Assembly (NCBI RefSeq): GCF_000372365.1 | Contig: NZ_AQUU01000017.1 | Coordinates: 1 to 39,455 of the forward strand | From: Aggregatibacter actinomycetemcomitans DSM 8324 | GTDB lineage: Bacteria > Pseudomonadota > Gammaproteobacteria > Enterobacterales > Pasteurellaceae | DNA length: 39,455 nucleotides | Reading direction: 5' to 3' | Part shown: positions 1 to 12,747 of the stretch, piece by piece | Layout: each line of letters begins with the position of its first letter | Position numbering within the stretch: the stretch's first letter is position 1 | Notes under the pieces: model-generated | The model's database searches: none | Seen by the model: the letters and a program-made list of their open reading frames with translations, nothing else | Told to the model about the DNA's origin: nothing | Translations under genes and position numbers: made by a program

Positions 1-41
1 TCGATACGCCTTTTCAGTTTTACTTTGGTTTGTCTTATCAA

Positions 42-1238
<1,197 letters not shown>

Positions 1239-1250
1239 TCAATGTATAAG

Positions 1251-1275
1251 TCCACAAGCCGGAGTGGCTTGTGGA
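1251..1275 (-). other. fusA-tuf intergenic RNA hairpin
   Basis: Perfect 10-bp inverted repeat (TCCACAAGCC / GGCTTGTGGA) with a 5-base loop in the 63-base gap between fusA and tuf. No U-run follows on the transcribed strand, so it does not look like an intrinsic terminator. I infer an RNA-processing or stability element for the tuf message; the function is not shown by sequence. Confidence 0.6.
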
Positions 1276-1289
1276 TTAGTTAAACAAAA

Positions 1290-3392
1290 TTATTTTTTAC
1301 GAGCTTCAATTACGGCTTCAGCTACGTTTTTCGGTGCTTCAGCATATTTCAATGGTTCCATTGAGTAGGAAGCACGACCTTGAGTCTGGGAACGTAAGTC
1401 AGTTGCGTAACCGAACATTTCTGAAAGCGGAACTTCTGCATCGATTTTAACAACGAATTCGTTCGCTTCTTGACCGTTCACCATTGCACGACGACGGCTT
1501 AAGTCACCGATTACGTCACCTACGTACTCAGGTGGGGTTTCTACTTCAACTTTCATGATTGGCTCAAGCAGAACAGGGTTTGCTTTAGCGAATGCTGCTT
1601 TAAATGCTAAAGATGCCGCTAATTTAAACGCCAATTCGGAGGAGTCCACATCATGGTATGAACCGAAGTGTAAACGAACACCGATATCAACCACCGGATA
1701 ACCTGCTAACGGACCGGATTTAAGTTGTTCTTGAATACCTTTGTCAACGGCCGGGATATATTCACCAGGGATTACACCACCTTTAATTTCGTTAACAAAC
1801 TCGTAACCCGGACCTTCCGGTTCTAATGGATACAAGTCGATAACCACATGACCGTATTGACCACGACCGCCGGATTGTTTTGCGTGTTTACCTTCCACAT
1901 CGTTAACGCGAGTACGGATAGTTTCACGGTAAGATACTTGTGGTTTACCGATGTTAGCTTCCACTTTGAATTCACGTTTCATACGGTCAACGATGATATC
2001 CAAGTGTAATTCACCCATACCAGAGATAATGGTTTCACCGGATTCTTCATCAGTGTGCACTCGGAATGAAGGGTCTTCTTGTGCTAAACGGCCTAATGCA
2101 ATACCCATTTTTTCTTGGTCTGCTTTGGTTTTTGGTTCTACCGCAACAGAGATTACCGGCTCAGGGAATTCCATACGTTCAAGGATGATTGGCGCTTCAA
2201 TCGCACATAATGTATCACCGGTGGTGACGTCTTTTAAGCCGATTGCCGCCGCAATATCACCTGCGCGAACTTCTTTGATTTCTTCACGTTTGTTCGCATG
2301 CATTTGAACGATACGACCAAAGCGTTCACGTTTTTGACGTACGGAGTTCAATACGGTATCTCCGGAATTGATTACGCCAGAGTACACACGGAAGAAGGTT
2401 AAGTTACCCACAAATGGATCAGTTGCGATTTTGAATGCCAATGAGGAGAACGGCTCTTCATCGCTTGCATGGCGCTCACCTTCGGTTTCATCCGGGTTAA
2501 TACCTTTAATCGCAGGAATATCGGTTGGCGCCGGCAAGTATTCAACAACAGCATCAAGCATTGCTTGAACACCTTTGTTTTTGAACGCAGAACCACAGGT
2601 TACCAAAATGATTTCGTTTGCTAATACGCGTTGACGAAGACCGGCTTTGATTTCTTCTTCAGTTAATTCTTCACCACCGAGGTATTTTTCCATTAATTCT
2701 TCTGAAGCTTCTGCTGCCGCTTCAATTAAGTTTTGGCGCCATTCTTCGCAAGCGGCGTGCATATCAGCAGGAACATCTTCATAAGTAAACGTCATACCCT
2801 GGTCAGCTTCGTTCCAGTTGATCGCTTTCATTTTGATCAAATCAACAACACCGGTGAAGTTTTCTTCTGAACCGGTTGGTAGTTGAAGCGGAACGGCATT
2901 GGCACCTAAACGGGTTTTTAATTGATCAACCACGCGTAGGAAGTTTGCGCCGGTGCGGTCCATTTTATTAACGAATGCAATACGTGGTACTTCATATTTG
3001 TTTGCTTGACGCCATACGGTTTCGGATTGTGGTTGAACACCACCAACCGCACAGTAAACCATCACCGCACCATCAAGAACACGCATAGAACGTTCTACTT
3101 CAACAGTAAAGTCAACGTGTCCCGGGGTGTCGATAACGTTAATACGGTGTTGTGGGAATTGTTGTGACATACCTGACCAGAATGCGGTGGTTGCCGCAGA
3201 GGTGATGGTAATCCCACGTTCTTGTTCCTGTTCCATCCAGTCCATGGTTGCGGCACCATCGTGTACTTCACCGATTTTGTGACTTACACCGGTATAGAAC
3301 AAGATACGCTCAGTAGTAGTAGTTTTACCCGCATCAATATGCGCACTGATACCAATGTTACGATATCTTTCAATAGGGGTTGTACGAGCCAT
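1290..3392 (-). CDS. fusA: Elongation factor G
   Basis: Translocation GTPase EF-G, which moves tRNAs and mRNA after peptide-bond formation and works with ribosome recycling factor (frr is also in this window). The product is 700 residues, the normal bacterial length. The N-terminal G domain shows [10 protein letters not shown] near residue 17, DTPGHVDF near 90 and NKMD near 143, followed by domains II to V, with the conserved stretch [14 protein letters not shown] in domain IV. The ATG is preceded by AAGGA about 7 bases upstream. It is the third gene of the str operon, 114 bases after rpsG. It is full length with no visible lesion. Confidence 0.98.
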   Translation of the reverse strand: MARTTPIERYRNIGISAHIDAGKTTTTERILFYTGVSHKIGEVHDGAATMDWMEQEQERGITITSAATTAFWSGMSQQFPQHRINVIDTPGHVDFTVEVERSMRVLDGAVMVYCAVGGVQPQSETVWRQANKYEVPRIAFVNKMDRTGANFLRVVDQLKTRLGANAVPLQLPTGSEENFTGVVDLIKMKAINWNEADQGMTFTYEDVPADMHAACEEWRQNLIEAAAEASEELMEKYLGGEELTEEEIKAGLRQRVLANEIILVTCGSAFKNKGVQAMLDAVVEYLPAPTDIPAIKGINPDETEGERHASDEEPFSSLAFKIATDPFVGNLTFFRVYSGVINSGDTVLNSVRQKRERFGRIVQMHANKREEIKEVRAGDIAAAIGLKDVTTGDTLCAIEAPIILERMEFPEPVISVAVEPKTKADQEKMGIALGRLAQEDPSFRVHTDEESGETIISGMGELHLDIIVDRMKREFKVEANIGKPQVSYRETIRTRVNDVEGKHAKQSGGRGQYGHVVIDLYPLEPEGPGYEFVNEIKGGVIPGEYIPAVDKGIQEQLKSGPLAGYPVVDIGVRLHFGSYHDVDSSELAFKLAASLAFKAAFAKANPVLLEPIMKVEVETPPEYVGDVIGDLSRRRAMVNGQEANEFVVKIDAEVPLSEMFGYATDLRSQTQGRASYSMEPLKYAEAPKNVAEAVIEARKK

Positions 3393-3451
3393 TATTATTT
3401 CCTTGACGATTTCTTATTTAAAATTAAATACGAAATTTTATATATGAATGA

Positions 3452-3481
3452 GGCTTCACCGCATAGAAATGAGATGAAGCC
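3452..3481 (-). other. rpsG-fusA intergenic stem-loop
   Basis: A 7-bp inverted repeat (GGCTTCA / TGAAGCC) with a 16-base loop in the 114-base gap between rpsG and fusA. There is no T-run on the transcribed side. It could be an RNA-processing site; evidence is limited to the repeat. Confidence 0.3.
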
Positions 3482-3506
3482 CAAAAACGTAAATACTAAC
3501 CGAATA

Positions 3507-4043
<537 letters not shown>

Positions 4044-4129
4044 TTACAAGGGGCTAATTAGATACTGGAGTTTGTGATTTAAATAAGTTTTACTAATTTA
4101 GACGTTTGGCCTTACTTAACGGAGATCCA

Positions 4130-4519
<390 letters not shown>

Positions 4520-4579
4520 TTAATAAATTCATTAAAAAATGTTGTTTTACAAATCTGTCCATACAAGAACAGACCGCAG

Positions 4580-4608
4580 ATTTTAATCTTCAAACCGCAG
4601 GCTGTCAA
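4580..4608 (-). promoter_or_regulatory. str operon sigma70 promoter
   Basis: On the minus strand the sequence reads TTGACA (complement of 4603-4608), a 17-base spacer, then TAAAAT (complement of 4580-4585). This is a near-consensus sigma70 promoter about 75 bases upstream of rpsL, so transcription should start near 4573. It is the only strong promoter match between the small upstream gene and rpsL. Confidence 0.8.
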
Positions 4609-4731
4609 CTTATTATCACTTCCTGCGCGTGTTGCTTGCGGCATGTAAAAACATTTCTGGAAACGACCGCACTTTCCCTCACAACAAAGCCGACAATATT
4701 GTCATTGTCGACTTTTGTTTCTTTGACGAGG

Positions 4732-5043
4732 TTAACCTTGTAAGGAAATACGTTTCATGTCTTTCACCATCGCGACCATTAACTCACCGTTATCGAAATA
4801 CTCCTGCTCGCTGATTTTGCCATCGTATTTTGGTGCGTTTTCAAAGGCGGTTTTGCCGGTTTCTTCACGCCATTTCAATAAGTTGGCATCTCCCTTCGCC
4901 CAGTCTTCTATCATCACGCGGGAGAATTCGCCGCTGATAATGTCGTTCATGTGTTTGGCAAATAAGAATGCCAATTTTTCTTTAATTTGTTCCGCTAATT
5001 CAAAGGCACGTAATTTTGCGCTGTTGGACAAGCAATTCATCAT
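4732..5043 (-). CDS. Small uncharacterised protein upstream of the str operon
   Basis: A 103-residue soluble protein that I do not recognise. It is charged and probably helical, with AELAEQ-like and [14 protein letters not shown]-like segments and a tail with several acidic residues; there is no signal peptide or membrane segment. Two adjacent ATG codons (5041-5043 and 5038-5040) can start it, and neither has a clear ribosome-binding site. The frame also opens at a TTG one codon earlier, which I discount. It lies on the same strand as the str operon, about 120 bases before its promoter, and a USS (4666-4674) sits in the gap. The composition looks like ordinary coding sequence. It is probably a conserved Pasteurellaceae hypothetical protein. 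Confidence 0.65.
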   Translation of the reverse strand: MMNCLSNSAKLRAFELAEQIKEKLAFLFAKHMNDIISGEFSRVMIEDWAKGDANLLKWREETGKTAFENAPKYDGKISEQEYFDNGELMVAMVKDMKRISLQG

Positions 5044-5138
5044 CAATTTTAGATTGGGGTGATTATAAGGTGTTTTGTTATTGCGTAAAGTGATATTACT
5101 TGGATTATGTGTTGCAATTTTTGCAATTATCTGTGCAG

Positions 5139-5485
5139 CTAGGGATTTCGCCCTAGGGCGACCTACACGGGGATAGATTCGCTCTTTGAATTTGAAAAAG
5201 TGCGGTTAAATTTTTGTGTATTTTTCATTTGAATAAATAATTTTAAAACTGACCGCACTTTTAGAATAACGCTCGAAGAAAAATGGGGTCCCCCTGTAAG
5301 ACGCCCTTATGGAAATGCAATTTTTAGCTAAATTTCGCCTGCTTGAGCGAAGCGAGTTCGAAATTTAGTGTGAAGAAAATTGTGTTGGAATAAGGATAAG
5401 CGGCTTATCCGGGGTCGCCTTTCTTTTGGTTACTTTTCTTTGGCGAAGCAAAGAAAAGGAGCTTGTACTCAACAATATTGAGTAC
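5139..5485. repeat. Cluster of short perfect palindromes in a gene-free region
   Basis: The roughly 470 bases between the small gene (ends 5043) and the ilvY relic (5518) carry no gene I can support. They hold several perfect inverted repeats: 5139-5144/5151-5156 (CTAGGG), the overlapping 12-base palindrome 5149-5160, 5330-5337/5359-5366 (AAATTTCG), 5394-5400/5404-5410 (GGATAAG), 5433-5442/5449-5458 (CTTTTCTTTG) and 5465-5472/5478-5485 (GTACTCAA). A USS in each orientation lies inside too (5198-5206 and 5252-5260). The segment around 5411-5458 looks to me like a dispersed repeat common in Pasteurellaceae genomes, which is from memory and not checked. Confidence 0.6.
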
Positions 5486-5517
5486 GAAATACCAACCTTA
5501 ACAGAAAACAAACGATT

Positions 5518-5857
5518 ATGAACTTTAACGATCTCAAAATCTTCACAACCTTCACTCACCCCAAAACTTTGCCAAAACCGCCGGCGCAGTATCATAATAT
5601 GCCGTCCTCAACGTTGTCCCGCCAAATTCAAGTGAAGAAGAACCAGGGTATGGCACGAGGGCATTGTGTCTATGATGGCGCCGGGCTGCGGGTTGGCGTT
5701 GTTGCCGGATGTGGTGATGAAAAACAGTCCATTGAACAATCAGATTTCCACGTTGCAATTAGATGTGCCTATTGCGCCTTTCGAATTAGGCGTGTGCGCC
5801 TTAAAACCTGCGTTGGAGCGCCCTTTAGTGCGTGCATTTTGGGATTTGTTGGAGTAA
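5518..5857 (+). pseudogene. ilvY: Decayed ilvY (LysR-type regulator) with a large internal deletion
   Basis: Relic of IlvY, the LysR-family activator of ilvC in isoleucine-valine synthesis. The first 38 or so codons from the ATG at 5518 read as the LysR helix-turn-helix start (MNFNDLKIFTTF, then STLSRQIQ). From about 5650 a different frame reads the IlvY C-terminus (GCGLALLPDVVMKNSP, then FELGVCA), ending at TAA 5855-5857. From memory of the roughly 297-residue family, about 185 middle codons are missing, and the two remaining pieces are out of frame. The N-terminal piece also carries unusual substitutions (several prolines in the helix). No ilvC is found divergently upstream. The product cannot be functional. 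Confidence 0.85.
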
Positions 5858-5889
5858 AGTGCGGTCATTATCTAAGGAGTTTTTTCACC

Positions 5890-7569
<1,680 letters not shown>

Positions 7570-8121
7570 TTATCCTTGACGAAAAATTTGGTTGGTGAAA
7601 ATGTCGCGAATTTCCGACGGGTTAACTGCATCGCCCACGGGCATCTCCAACACCGGAAAATCGGCGCCGAATTGGCGGGTGACTTCCTGCGCCGTGCGGC
7701 AGGGCGGCTGTCCGCTTAAATTGGCGCTGGTGGAGGTAAGCGCAAAGCCCGCCTGTTCGCATAACAGTTTGACGGCGGGGTGCTGACTGATGCGCACCGC
7801 AATGCTGTCAAAATCGCCGGTGAGAAATTTCGGCGTGGTCTTTTTCGCGGGAACGACCCAGGTGGTCGGGCGGGCGTATTGCGCGGTGAGGCGTTGCCAA
7901 TGCAGTTCCGCCAGAGGGCGTTCATCAATAAACGGCAACAAAAAATCCAAGGCAGTCGCAATCAGGATCAAACCTTTCGATACGGGGCGTTGCTTCAAAA
8001 CAAGTAAATTTTCTACCGCACTTTGACTGTTCGGGTTGCAACCCAAGCCGAACACCGCTTCGGTAGGATACGCCACCACGCGTTGACGTTTCAACTGTTC
8101 AACAATATCTTGTAAATTCAT
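7570..8121 (-). CDS. tsaC: Threonylcarbamoyl-AMP synthase
   Basis: TsaC/YrdC-family enzyme that makes threonylcarbamoyl-AMP from threonine, bicarbonate and ATP for the t6A37 modification of ANN-decoding tRNAs; TsaD and TsaBE complete the step elsewhere. The product is 183 residues, the short TsaC type without the Sua5 extension. [13 protein letters not shown] near residue 18 and [11 protein letters not shown] near 130 are family motifs. The start ATG at 8119-8121 is 4 bases after the yrdD stop, with only a weak ribosome-binding site, so translational coupling is likely. A USS (about 8023) lies in the coding region. Confidence 0.96.
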   Translation of the reverse strand: MNLQDIVEQLKRQRVVAYPTEAVFGLGCNPNSQSAVENLLVLKQRPVSKGLILIATALDFLLPFIDERPLAELHWQRLTAQYARPTTWVVPAKKTTPKFLTGDFDSIAVRISQHPAVKLLCEQAGFALTSTSANLSGQPPCRTAQEVTRQFGADFPVLEMPVGDAVNPSEIRDIFTNQIFRQG

Positions 8122-8125
8122 GAGG

Positions 8126-8674
8126 TTACTCGGTCATAAAAATATGGCGACAGGCTTTGTTGGCGCATTGCCAAGTGCGTTGCCCGTCCTGTTGTTTTTT
8201 TAATAAGGCTAAACTGCCGTGGCATTGCGGGCAACGGACGGCATACGGCTTGCTCGGCACAGAAAATTTACAATGCGGAAAACGGTTGCAGGCATAAAAC
8301 GATTTGCCCGTACGTCCGCGCCGTGCCACCAATTGCCCTGCTTTGCATTCGGGGCAAGGCAAATGTTCTTCCGTTTCTTCCTCTGCGTCTTCGTGCACCA
8401 CAAAATGACAGTCGGGATAATTGCTGCAGCCGATGAACATCCCGAAATGCCCTTGTTTTAACGCTAAAAGATGCCCACATTCAGGGCAACTTTGTTCCAG
8501 CATTTTGAGGATTTTCACCTCATTGCCGGCGTGCAACGGTTTCAGATAATCGCATTGCGGATAAGCGGAACAGCCGAGAAACAGCCCTTTTTTACCCTGT
8601 TTGATTTGCAACAAGGCGCCACATTGCGGGCAGTGTTCTTCCTGTTTGGTGGCTTGGAATAAAGGTTCGCGCAT
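8126..8674 (-). CDS. yrdD: Topoisomerase-type C4 zinc-finger protein (YrdD)
   Basis: A 182-residue protein built almost wholly of four zinc-ribbon repeats of the kind found at the C-terminus of topoisomerase I: CPQC...CSAYPQC, CPEC...CSNYPDC, CPEC...CNRFPHC and CPQC...CANKAC. It is presumably nucleic-acid-binding; the cellular role is unknown. The frame is open 32 codons further upstream, but the ATG at 8672-8674 has AGGA upstream and gives the E. coli YrdD length. The extension would cross a USS (8688) and looks non-coding. It is the first gene of yrdD-tsaC-aroE. Confidence 0.92.
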   Translation of the reverse strand: MREPLFQATKQEEHCPQCGALLQIKQGKKGLFLGCSAYPQCDYLKPLHAGNEVKILKMLEQSCPECGHLLALKQGHFGMFIGCSNYPDCHFVVHEDAEEETEEHLPCPECKAGQLVARRGRTGKSFYACNRFPHCKFSVPSKPYAVRCPQCHGSLALLKKQQDGQRTWQCANKACRHIFMTE

Positions 8675-8817
8675 ATTTGTTCCTAAAAGTGCGGTCGTTT
8701 TGGCAAACGTTTTTGATAGGGCAATTCTACGCAAGTTTACGACGTTTTGCCACCTGCAAAAGGTCGGCAAAGGGCGCCGATTTACTTTATACTAATGCGC
8801 CAACAGCAGGAGGAAAA

Positions 8818-10431
8818 ATGTTTGCATTGGATATTGATTTAAATATGTTATTGGGCATTTGCGCGGCGCTTGGCGTGCTTTGCCTGATTTTGTTATTTGT
8901 GGGCGCGCGACGCAAACGCGACAGCGTGGAATTGCAGCAGGATCTCAATAAAAACATCGAAGATTTTAATCAGTTATTGGCGAAATTTGATGCGGTTACC
9001 GCACGCAAAAATCAATTGGAACAAGAAGTGGTGAAAGCGCAAACCATGGCGGACGGCCTACAAATTCGCCTCACCGAGCGCGATGAAAAAGTGCTGTATT
9101 TGCAAACGGAACTGAACGAAGAACAAGCCTGTCACAGTGCCATTGCGGAACAGATTACCGCCTTAAAAGAACGTTTCGGCGTGGCGTCGGCGCAGGCGGA
9201 AGGGTTGCGCAGTCAGTTGGAACAGAGCCAAAGTCTGATTTCACGCCGTGAAGAAGCGTTGGCAAATTTAACGGAAAAACACACCGCACTTTCGCAGGAG
9301 CTGGCAGAGCTCAAGACCACCTTAACGGAAAAAGAAAAACATTTTGCCGAACAGCAGCAAAATTTCGAGCAAACCAAACAGCAACTTAATACGGAATTTC
9401 AAAATCTCGCCAATCGCATTCTGGAAGAAAAAAGTCAGCGTTTTCAACAAACCAACCAAGCCTCCATGGACAGCCTGTTGAAGCCGTTCCGCGAGCAAAT
9501 TGAAAGTTTTCAGAAACGGGTGAATGAAATTCATTCGGAGTCCGTTAAAGGCAACGCCGGGTTGGAAGCGGAAATTAAGAAAGTGCTGGAAATCGGCTTG
9601 AGTATGTCGCAACAGGCGAATAATCTTACATCCGCGTTAAAAGGCGAAAAGAAAACCCTCGGCAACTGGGGCGAAATGCAGCTGGAGCGCGCGTTGCAAT
9701 CTGCCGGTTTGCTGGAAGACCAACATTACACCGCGCAGGCGCATTTTAAAAACGAGGAAGGCAAGCGTAATTATCCCGATTTTATTCTCAACCTGCCGGA
9801 CGACAAACATTTAATCATCGACAGCAAAATGTCCCTTAACGCCTATGAAAGTGCGGTCAGTTCTGAGGATGAAATGGAACGTCAGGCGTTTCTGCATGAA
9901 CACATTAAGGCGTTGCGCAATCACATCGATGATTTATCGCGCAAAGATTACAGCAACCTTATCGGCGTACGCAGCCCGAATTTCGTGCTGATGTTCGTTG
10001 CCGTGGAACCCGCTTATATTGAAGCGCTAAAAATGGATCCTAGCCTGTTCGGCTACGGCTACGATAAAAATGTCATCATGGTGTCCCACACCACGCTCAT
10101 GCCGATTTTGCGTACCGTAGCGAACCTGTGGCGGGTAGAACGCGGCAATGCGGAAGCGCGCGAAATCAGCGAAAAAGCCGGCGACATTTATAACCAAATC
10201 TGCCTGCTTGCCGAACGTTTGGCAAAAGTGGGCAACAGTCTGTCTGCCGTCAGTTCCCACTACAACAGCACCGTCACCGCGCTGGTCGGGCAGCAAGGCT
10301 TAATGGGCAAAGTGGAACGTTTCAAAGCCCTCTCCGCCAAAGCCTCCAAAACCCTGCCGAATATCGAACCGCTGCATCATGATTTTGAAACGGAGCGGTT
10401 GTTGGTGACAAAAGAAAATTTAGAAGAATAA
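8818..10431 (+). CDS. rmuC: DNA recombination protein RmuC
   Basis: RmuC-family protein, linked in E. coli to limiting rearrangement at inverted repeats; it carries a nuclease-like domain. The product is 537 residues. An N-terminal membrane anchor (about residues 6-27) is followed by a long coiled coil (about 30-200) and then the RmuC domain (about 220-500) with LGNWGEMQLERAL and the conserved YPDFILNLPDD and IIDSKMSLNAY segments. The open frame starts 47 codons earlier, but the ATG at 8818 has AGGAGG 5-10 bases upstream and gives a membrane-anchor N-terminus. USS copies lie within the gene (about 9285 and 9848) and just after its stop (10433). Confidence 0.95.
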   Translation: MFALDIDLNMLLGICAALGVLCLILLFVGARRKRDSVELQQDLNKNIEDFNQLLAKFDAVTARKNQLEQEVVKAQTMADGLQIRLTERDEKVLYLQTELNEEQACHSAIAEQITALKERFGVASAQAEGLRSQLEQSQSLISRREEALANLTEKHTALSQELAELKTTLTEKEKHFAEQQQNFEQTKQQLNTEFQNLANRILEEKSQRFQQTNQASMDSLLKPFREQIESFQKRVNEIHSESVKGNAGLEAEIKKVLEIGLSMSQQANNLTSALKGEKKTLGNWGEMQLERALQSAGLLEDQHYTAQAHFKNEEGKRNYPDFILNLPDDKHLIIDSKMSLNAYESAVSSEDEMERQAFLHEHIKALRNHIDDLSRKDYSNLIGVRSPNFVLMFVAVEPAYIEALKMDPSLFGYGYDKNVIMVSHTTLMPILRTVANLWRVERGNAEAREISEKAGDIYNQICLLAERLAKVGNSLSAVSSHYNSTVTALVGQQGLMGKVERFKALSAKASKTLPNIEPLHHDFETERLLVTKENLEE

Positions 10432-10555
10432 AAGTGCGGTGGATTTTTAATGTGTTTTTACAATTTCCCCATGATGTTAAAAAAACGTTGAATTTTAGGC
10501 GTAAAACAGTTAATTTTTCCGCCTTTTATACTTTTATTTTTTATTGGGGGAAACC

Positions 10556-11104
10556 GTGCAACAAGCGAACCAAGGACAACAAATTAAACCGCGTTATGAG
10601 CCGGCGGCAATCAGTAAAATTATTTTCGCCAGCCGTTGGCTGCAACTGCCGATTTATCTCGGGTTGATTATCGTGCAAGGCATTTATGCCTATAAATTTA
10701 TGAAATCCCTGTGGCATTTAATTGTCAATTTACAGGAAATGGATTCCAACACCGTGATGTTGGCGGTATTGAATCTGATTGATGTTGTCATGATCGCCAA
10801 TTTGCTGGTGATGGTGATTATCGGCGGGTATGAGATTTTCGTCTCCAAGCTGCGCACGCGTGGGCATCCGGATCAGCCGGAATGGTTGAGCCATGTGAAT
10901 GCGTCGGTGTTGAAAGTGAAATTGGCGATGTCGATTATCAGCATTTCGTCTATCCATATGTTGCAAACCTTCGTGAATGCGTCAAATATGGATGAAAAAA
11001 CCATGATGTGGCAGCTGTTTTTACATTTAGGCTTTTTAGCCTCCGCCATTGCCATGGCATATACGGACAAAATCCTTTACGGCACCAGCCATAAAGCACA
11101 TTAG
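10556..11104 (+). CDS. yqhA: UPF0114 / YqhA-family inner-membrane protein
   Basis: Integral membrane protein of the UPF0114 (TIGR00645, E. coli YqhA) family; the function is unknown. The product is 182 residues with about four membrane segments. Family-typical stretches are [11 protein letters not shown] near the start, [14 protein letters not shown] in the middle and [14 protein letters not shown] near residue 130. I prefer the GTG start at 10556, preceded by GGGGG at the right distance; the frame also opens at a TTG 4 codons earlier that has no ribosome-binding site. It ends 11 bases before glpE, so the two may be cotranscribed. Confidence 0.87.
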   Translation: MQQANQGQQIKPRYEPAAISKIIFASRWLQLPIYLGLIIVQGIYAYKFMKSLWHLIVNLQEMDSNTVMLAVLNLIDVVMIANLLVMVIIGGYEIFVSKLRTRGHPDQPEWLSHVNASVLKVKLAMSIISISSIHMLQTFVNASNMDEKTMMWQLFLHLGFLASAIAMAYTDKILYGTSHKAH

Positions 11105-11115
11105 TAAAAACATTT

Positions 11116-11442
11116 ATGACAGAATTTATTGAAATCTCCCCCCAGCAGGCGTGGGAGATGTTACAACAGGATGAAAACGCCGTGCTGGCGGATGTGCGCG
11201 ATCAGGTGCGCTTCAATTATTCCCACGCACAGGGCGCGGTGAATTTAACGGAACTTACCTGGCCGGATTTTGAAGCCGAATATGATTACGAGCAGCCGAT
11301 TTTGGTCAGTTGTTATCATGGTGTGAGCAGCCGCAGTGTCGCCATGTTTCTATTACAACGCGGCTATGAAAAAGTGTATAGCGTGCGGGGCGGATTCACC
11401 GGTTGGGTGGAAGCCAATTTACCGCTGGAAACCGCCTATTAG
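11116..11442 (+). CDS. glpE: Thiosulfate sulfurtransferase GlpE
   Basis: Single-domain rhodanese that transfers sulfane sulfur from thiosulfate to acceptors such as cyanide or thioredoxin in vitro; cytoplasmic. The product is 108 residues, the GlpE length. The active-site loop CYHGVSS has the catalytic cysteine at residue 66. The order glpE-glpG-glpR matches the E. coli glpEGR operon, but here a small minus-strand gene lies between glpE and glpG. Convergent spacing to that gene is only 11 bases, with no terminator visible. Confidence 0.96.
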   Translation: MTEFIEISPQQAWEMLQQDENAVLADVRDQVRFNYSHAQGAVNLTELTWPDFEAEYDYEQPILVSCYHGVSSRSVAMFLLQRGYEKVYSVRGGFTGWVEANLPLETAY

Positions 11443-11453
11443 TCGGCGCTTTT

Positions 11454-11768
11454 CTAGTTAAATCCGACGACGGCAACATAGCTTAAAACGCCGTAAAAAA
11501 TGACCGCACTTATGGCTAAACCGCGACGCGCCAACGCGGCTTTGCGCTCATGCAGTTTATAAAAAATCCGTGCGATGATGCCCAAAGCGAAAGGATAACC
11601 CCACAGAAAAATCGACATGGCGTGGATTTGAGTGTCGCTTAGGTTCGGGTTCTTCAACAAATTCGGTGAAATTAACAGTGCCAATGGCCAAAGCAAAACC
11701 GGTAAGCAAAACATAGCAATCGCCCAGCTGAAAGGGCTGAAGCCCGAGGGCAAATTTGGATTTCTCAT
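11454..11768 (-). CDS. Small Pasteurellaceae membrane protein (DUF5389-like)
   Basis: A 104-residue membrane protein with about three hydrophobic segments (near residues 12-32, 45-65 and 80-100). It resembles a small family known to me only from Pasteurellaceae and annotated DUF5389; the name is from memory. The function is unknown. The ATG at 11766-11768 has GGAGA just upstream and is preferred over the in-frame start 17 codons earlier, which would read into the glpG leader. It is inserted on the opposite strand inside the otherwise conserved glpE-glpG-glpR order. A USS (11506) overlaps its C-terminal codons. Confidence 0.7.
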   Translation of the reverse strand: MRNPNLPSGFSPFSWAIAMFCLPVLLWPLALLISPNLLKNPNLSDTQIHAMSIFLWGYPFALGIIARIFYKLHERKAALARRGLAISAVIFYGVLSYVAVVGFN

Positions 11769-11810
11769 TTTTTCTCCGTACATCAAATTTTTGGAAAAGG
11801 AATATAGCAA

Positions 11811-12686
11811 ATGCAGCATTTGTTTGGTAGTGAAATTCCCGCGTTAGTCAGTCATTTTCGTGAGCATATTCGCACGAAATATCAGGTGGAGTTGGTTATT
11901 GAAGAAAAGACCAACGAACAGGGCGAACCGATTTATCATGTTTTTCTGCCGCAAAATGCACCGCACTTTGAAGCGATTGTGCAGGAATGTGACGGCTTCT
12001 TACAAGAATGGCTGAAACGGCAAAATGCACAGGCATGGCAAAATGGCGCAAGCCCCGTTCGAGTGCGCGCGGTATCCGCCTCCGACGAGATGCCGCCGGT
12101 CAACAGGATTTCCCTTGTAACTTACCTTCAACCGCGAAAAATAACCGTTATTGTGACCGCACTTTGTGCCCTGATTTATCTTTTTATGTTATTCGGTTTT
12201 GCCGAACCCATCGTGCTGTTTTCCCATTTCCCCGATGAAGCTGACCAATACGGCGAAATTTGGCGCTATTTCAGTCATACTTTAGTGCATTTGTCCAATA
12301 TGCACATTCTGTTTAACCTCACATGGTGGTGGATTTTCGGTGGCGCGATTGAACGTCGCTTGGGCAGTTTTAAATTACTGCAAATTTATTTCCTTGCCGG
12401 CGCGGTGGGCGGCATTGCGCAAAACATGGTGAGCGGACCGGCATTTTTCGGCTTATCCGGCGTGGTATATGCGGTGCTGGGCTATGTATTTGTGTTGGAT
12501 AAGCTCAATAAACACACGGATTTTGACGTGCCGGAAGGCTTTTTCAATATGTTGGTTGTCGGGATCTTGCTTGGCTTTGCCGGCCCATTGGTGGATATTA
12601 ATATTGGCAACACGGCGCATATTTCCGGTTTGTTGGTGGGCGTATTGTTGGCGTTTGCGGATCGAAATATTCGCGTTAAGTCGTGA
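11811..12686 (+). CDS. glpG: Rhomboid intramembrane serine protease GlpG
   Basis: Inner-membrane rhomboid protease that cleaves transmembrane helices. The product is 291 residues: an N-terminal cytoplasmic domain (about 1-95), then six membrane segments. The catalytic Ser216 lies in GLSGVVYAVLG, and the partner histidine is in NTAHISGLLVG near residue 269. The L1-loop region before the second membrane helix includes WRYFSHTLVH. H. influenzae GlpG is, from memory, only about 190 residues and lacks the cytoplasmic domain, so this is the long, E. coli-like form. The ATG at 11811 is preceded by AAAAGG. Two USS copies (11961 and 12158) lie in the 5' third. Confidence 0.96.
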   Translation: MQHLFGSEIPALVSHFREHIRTKYQVELVIEEKTNEQGEPIYHVFLPQNAPHFEAIVQECDGFLQEWLKRQNAQAWQNGASPVRVRAVSASDEMPPVNRISLVTYLQPRKITVIVTALCALIYLFMLFGFAEPIVLFSHFPDEADQYGEIWRYFSHTLVHLSNMHILFNLTWWWIFGGAIERRLGSFKLLQIYFLAGAVGGIAQNMVSGPAFFGLSGVVYAVLGYVFVLDKLNKHTDFDVPEGFFNMLVVGILLGFAGPLVDINIGNTAHISGLLVGVLLAFADRNIRVKS

Positions 12687-12743
12687 TTTCCTCACTAAAA
12701 TGCGGTAAATTAGCTGCCCGAATGCTTATGGGAATGAGGAAAT
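12686..12743 (+). promoter_or_regulatory. Inverted repeat able to mask the glpR ribosome-binding site
   Basis: A perfect 9-bp inverted repeat, ATTTCCTCA at 12686-12694 and TGAGGAAAT at 12735-12743, spans the gap between glpG and glpR. The right arm contains the GAGGA ribosome-binding site of glpR (ATG at 12748), and the left arm begins at the last base of the glpG stop. If it folds in mRNA, glpR translation would depend on ribosomes finishing glpG. The repeat is seen directly; the control is inference. Confidence 0.45.
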
Positions 12744-12747
12744 ACGC

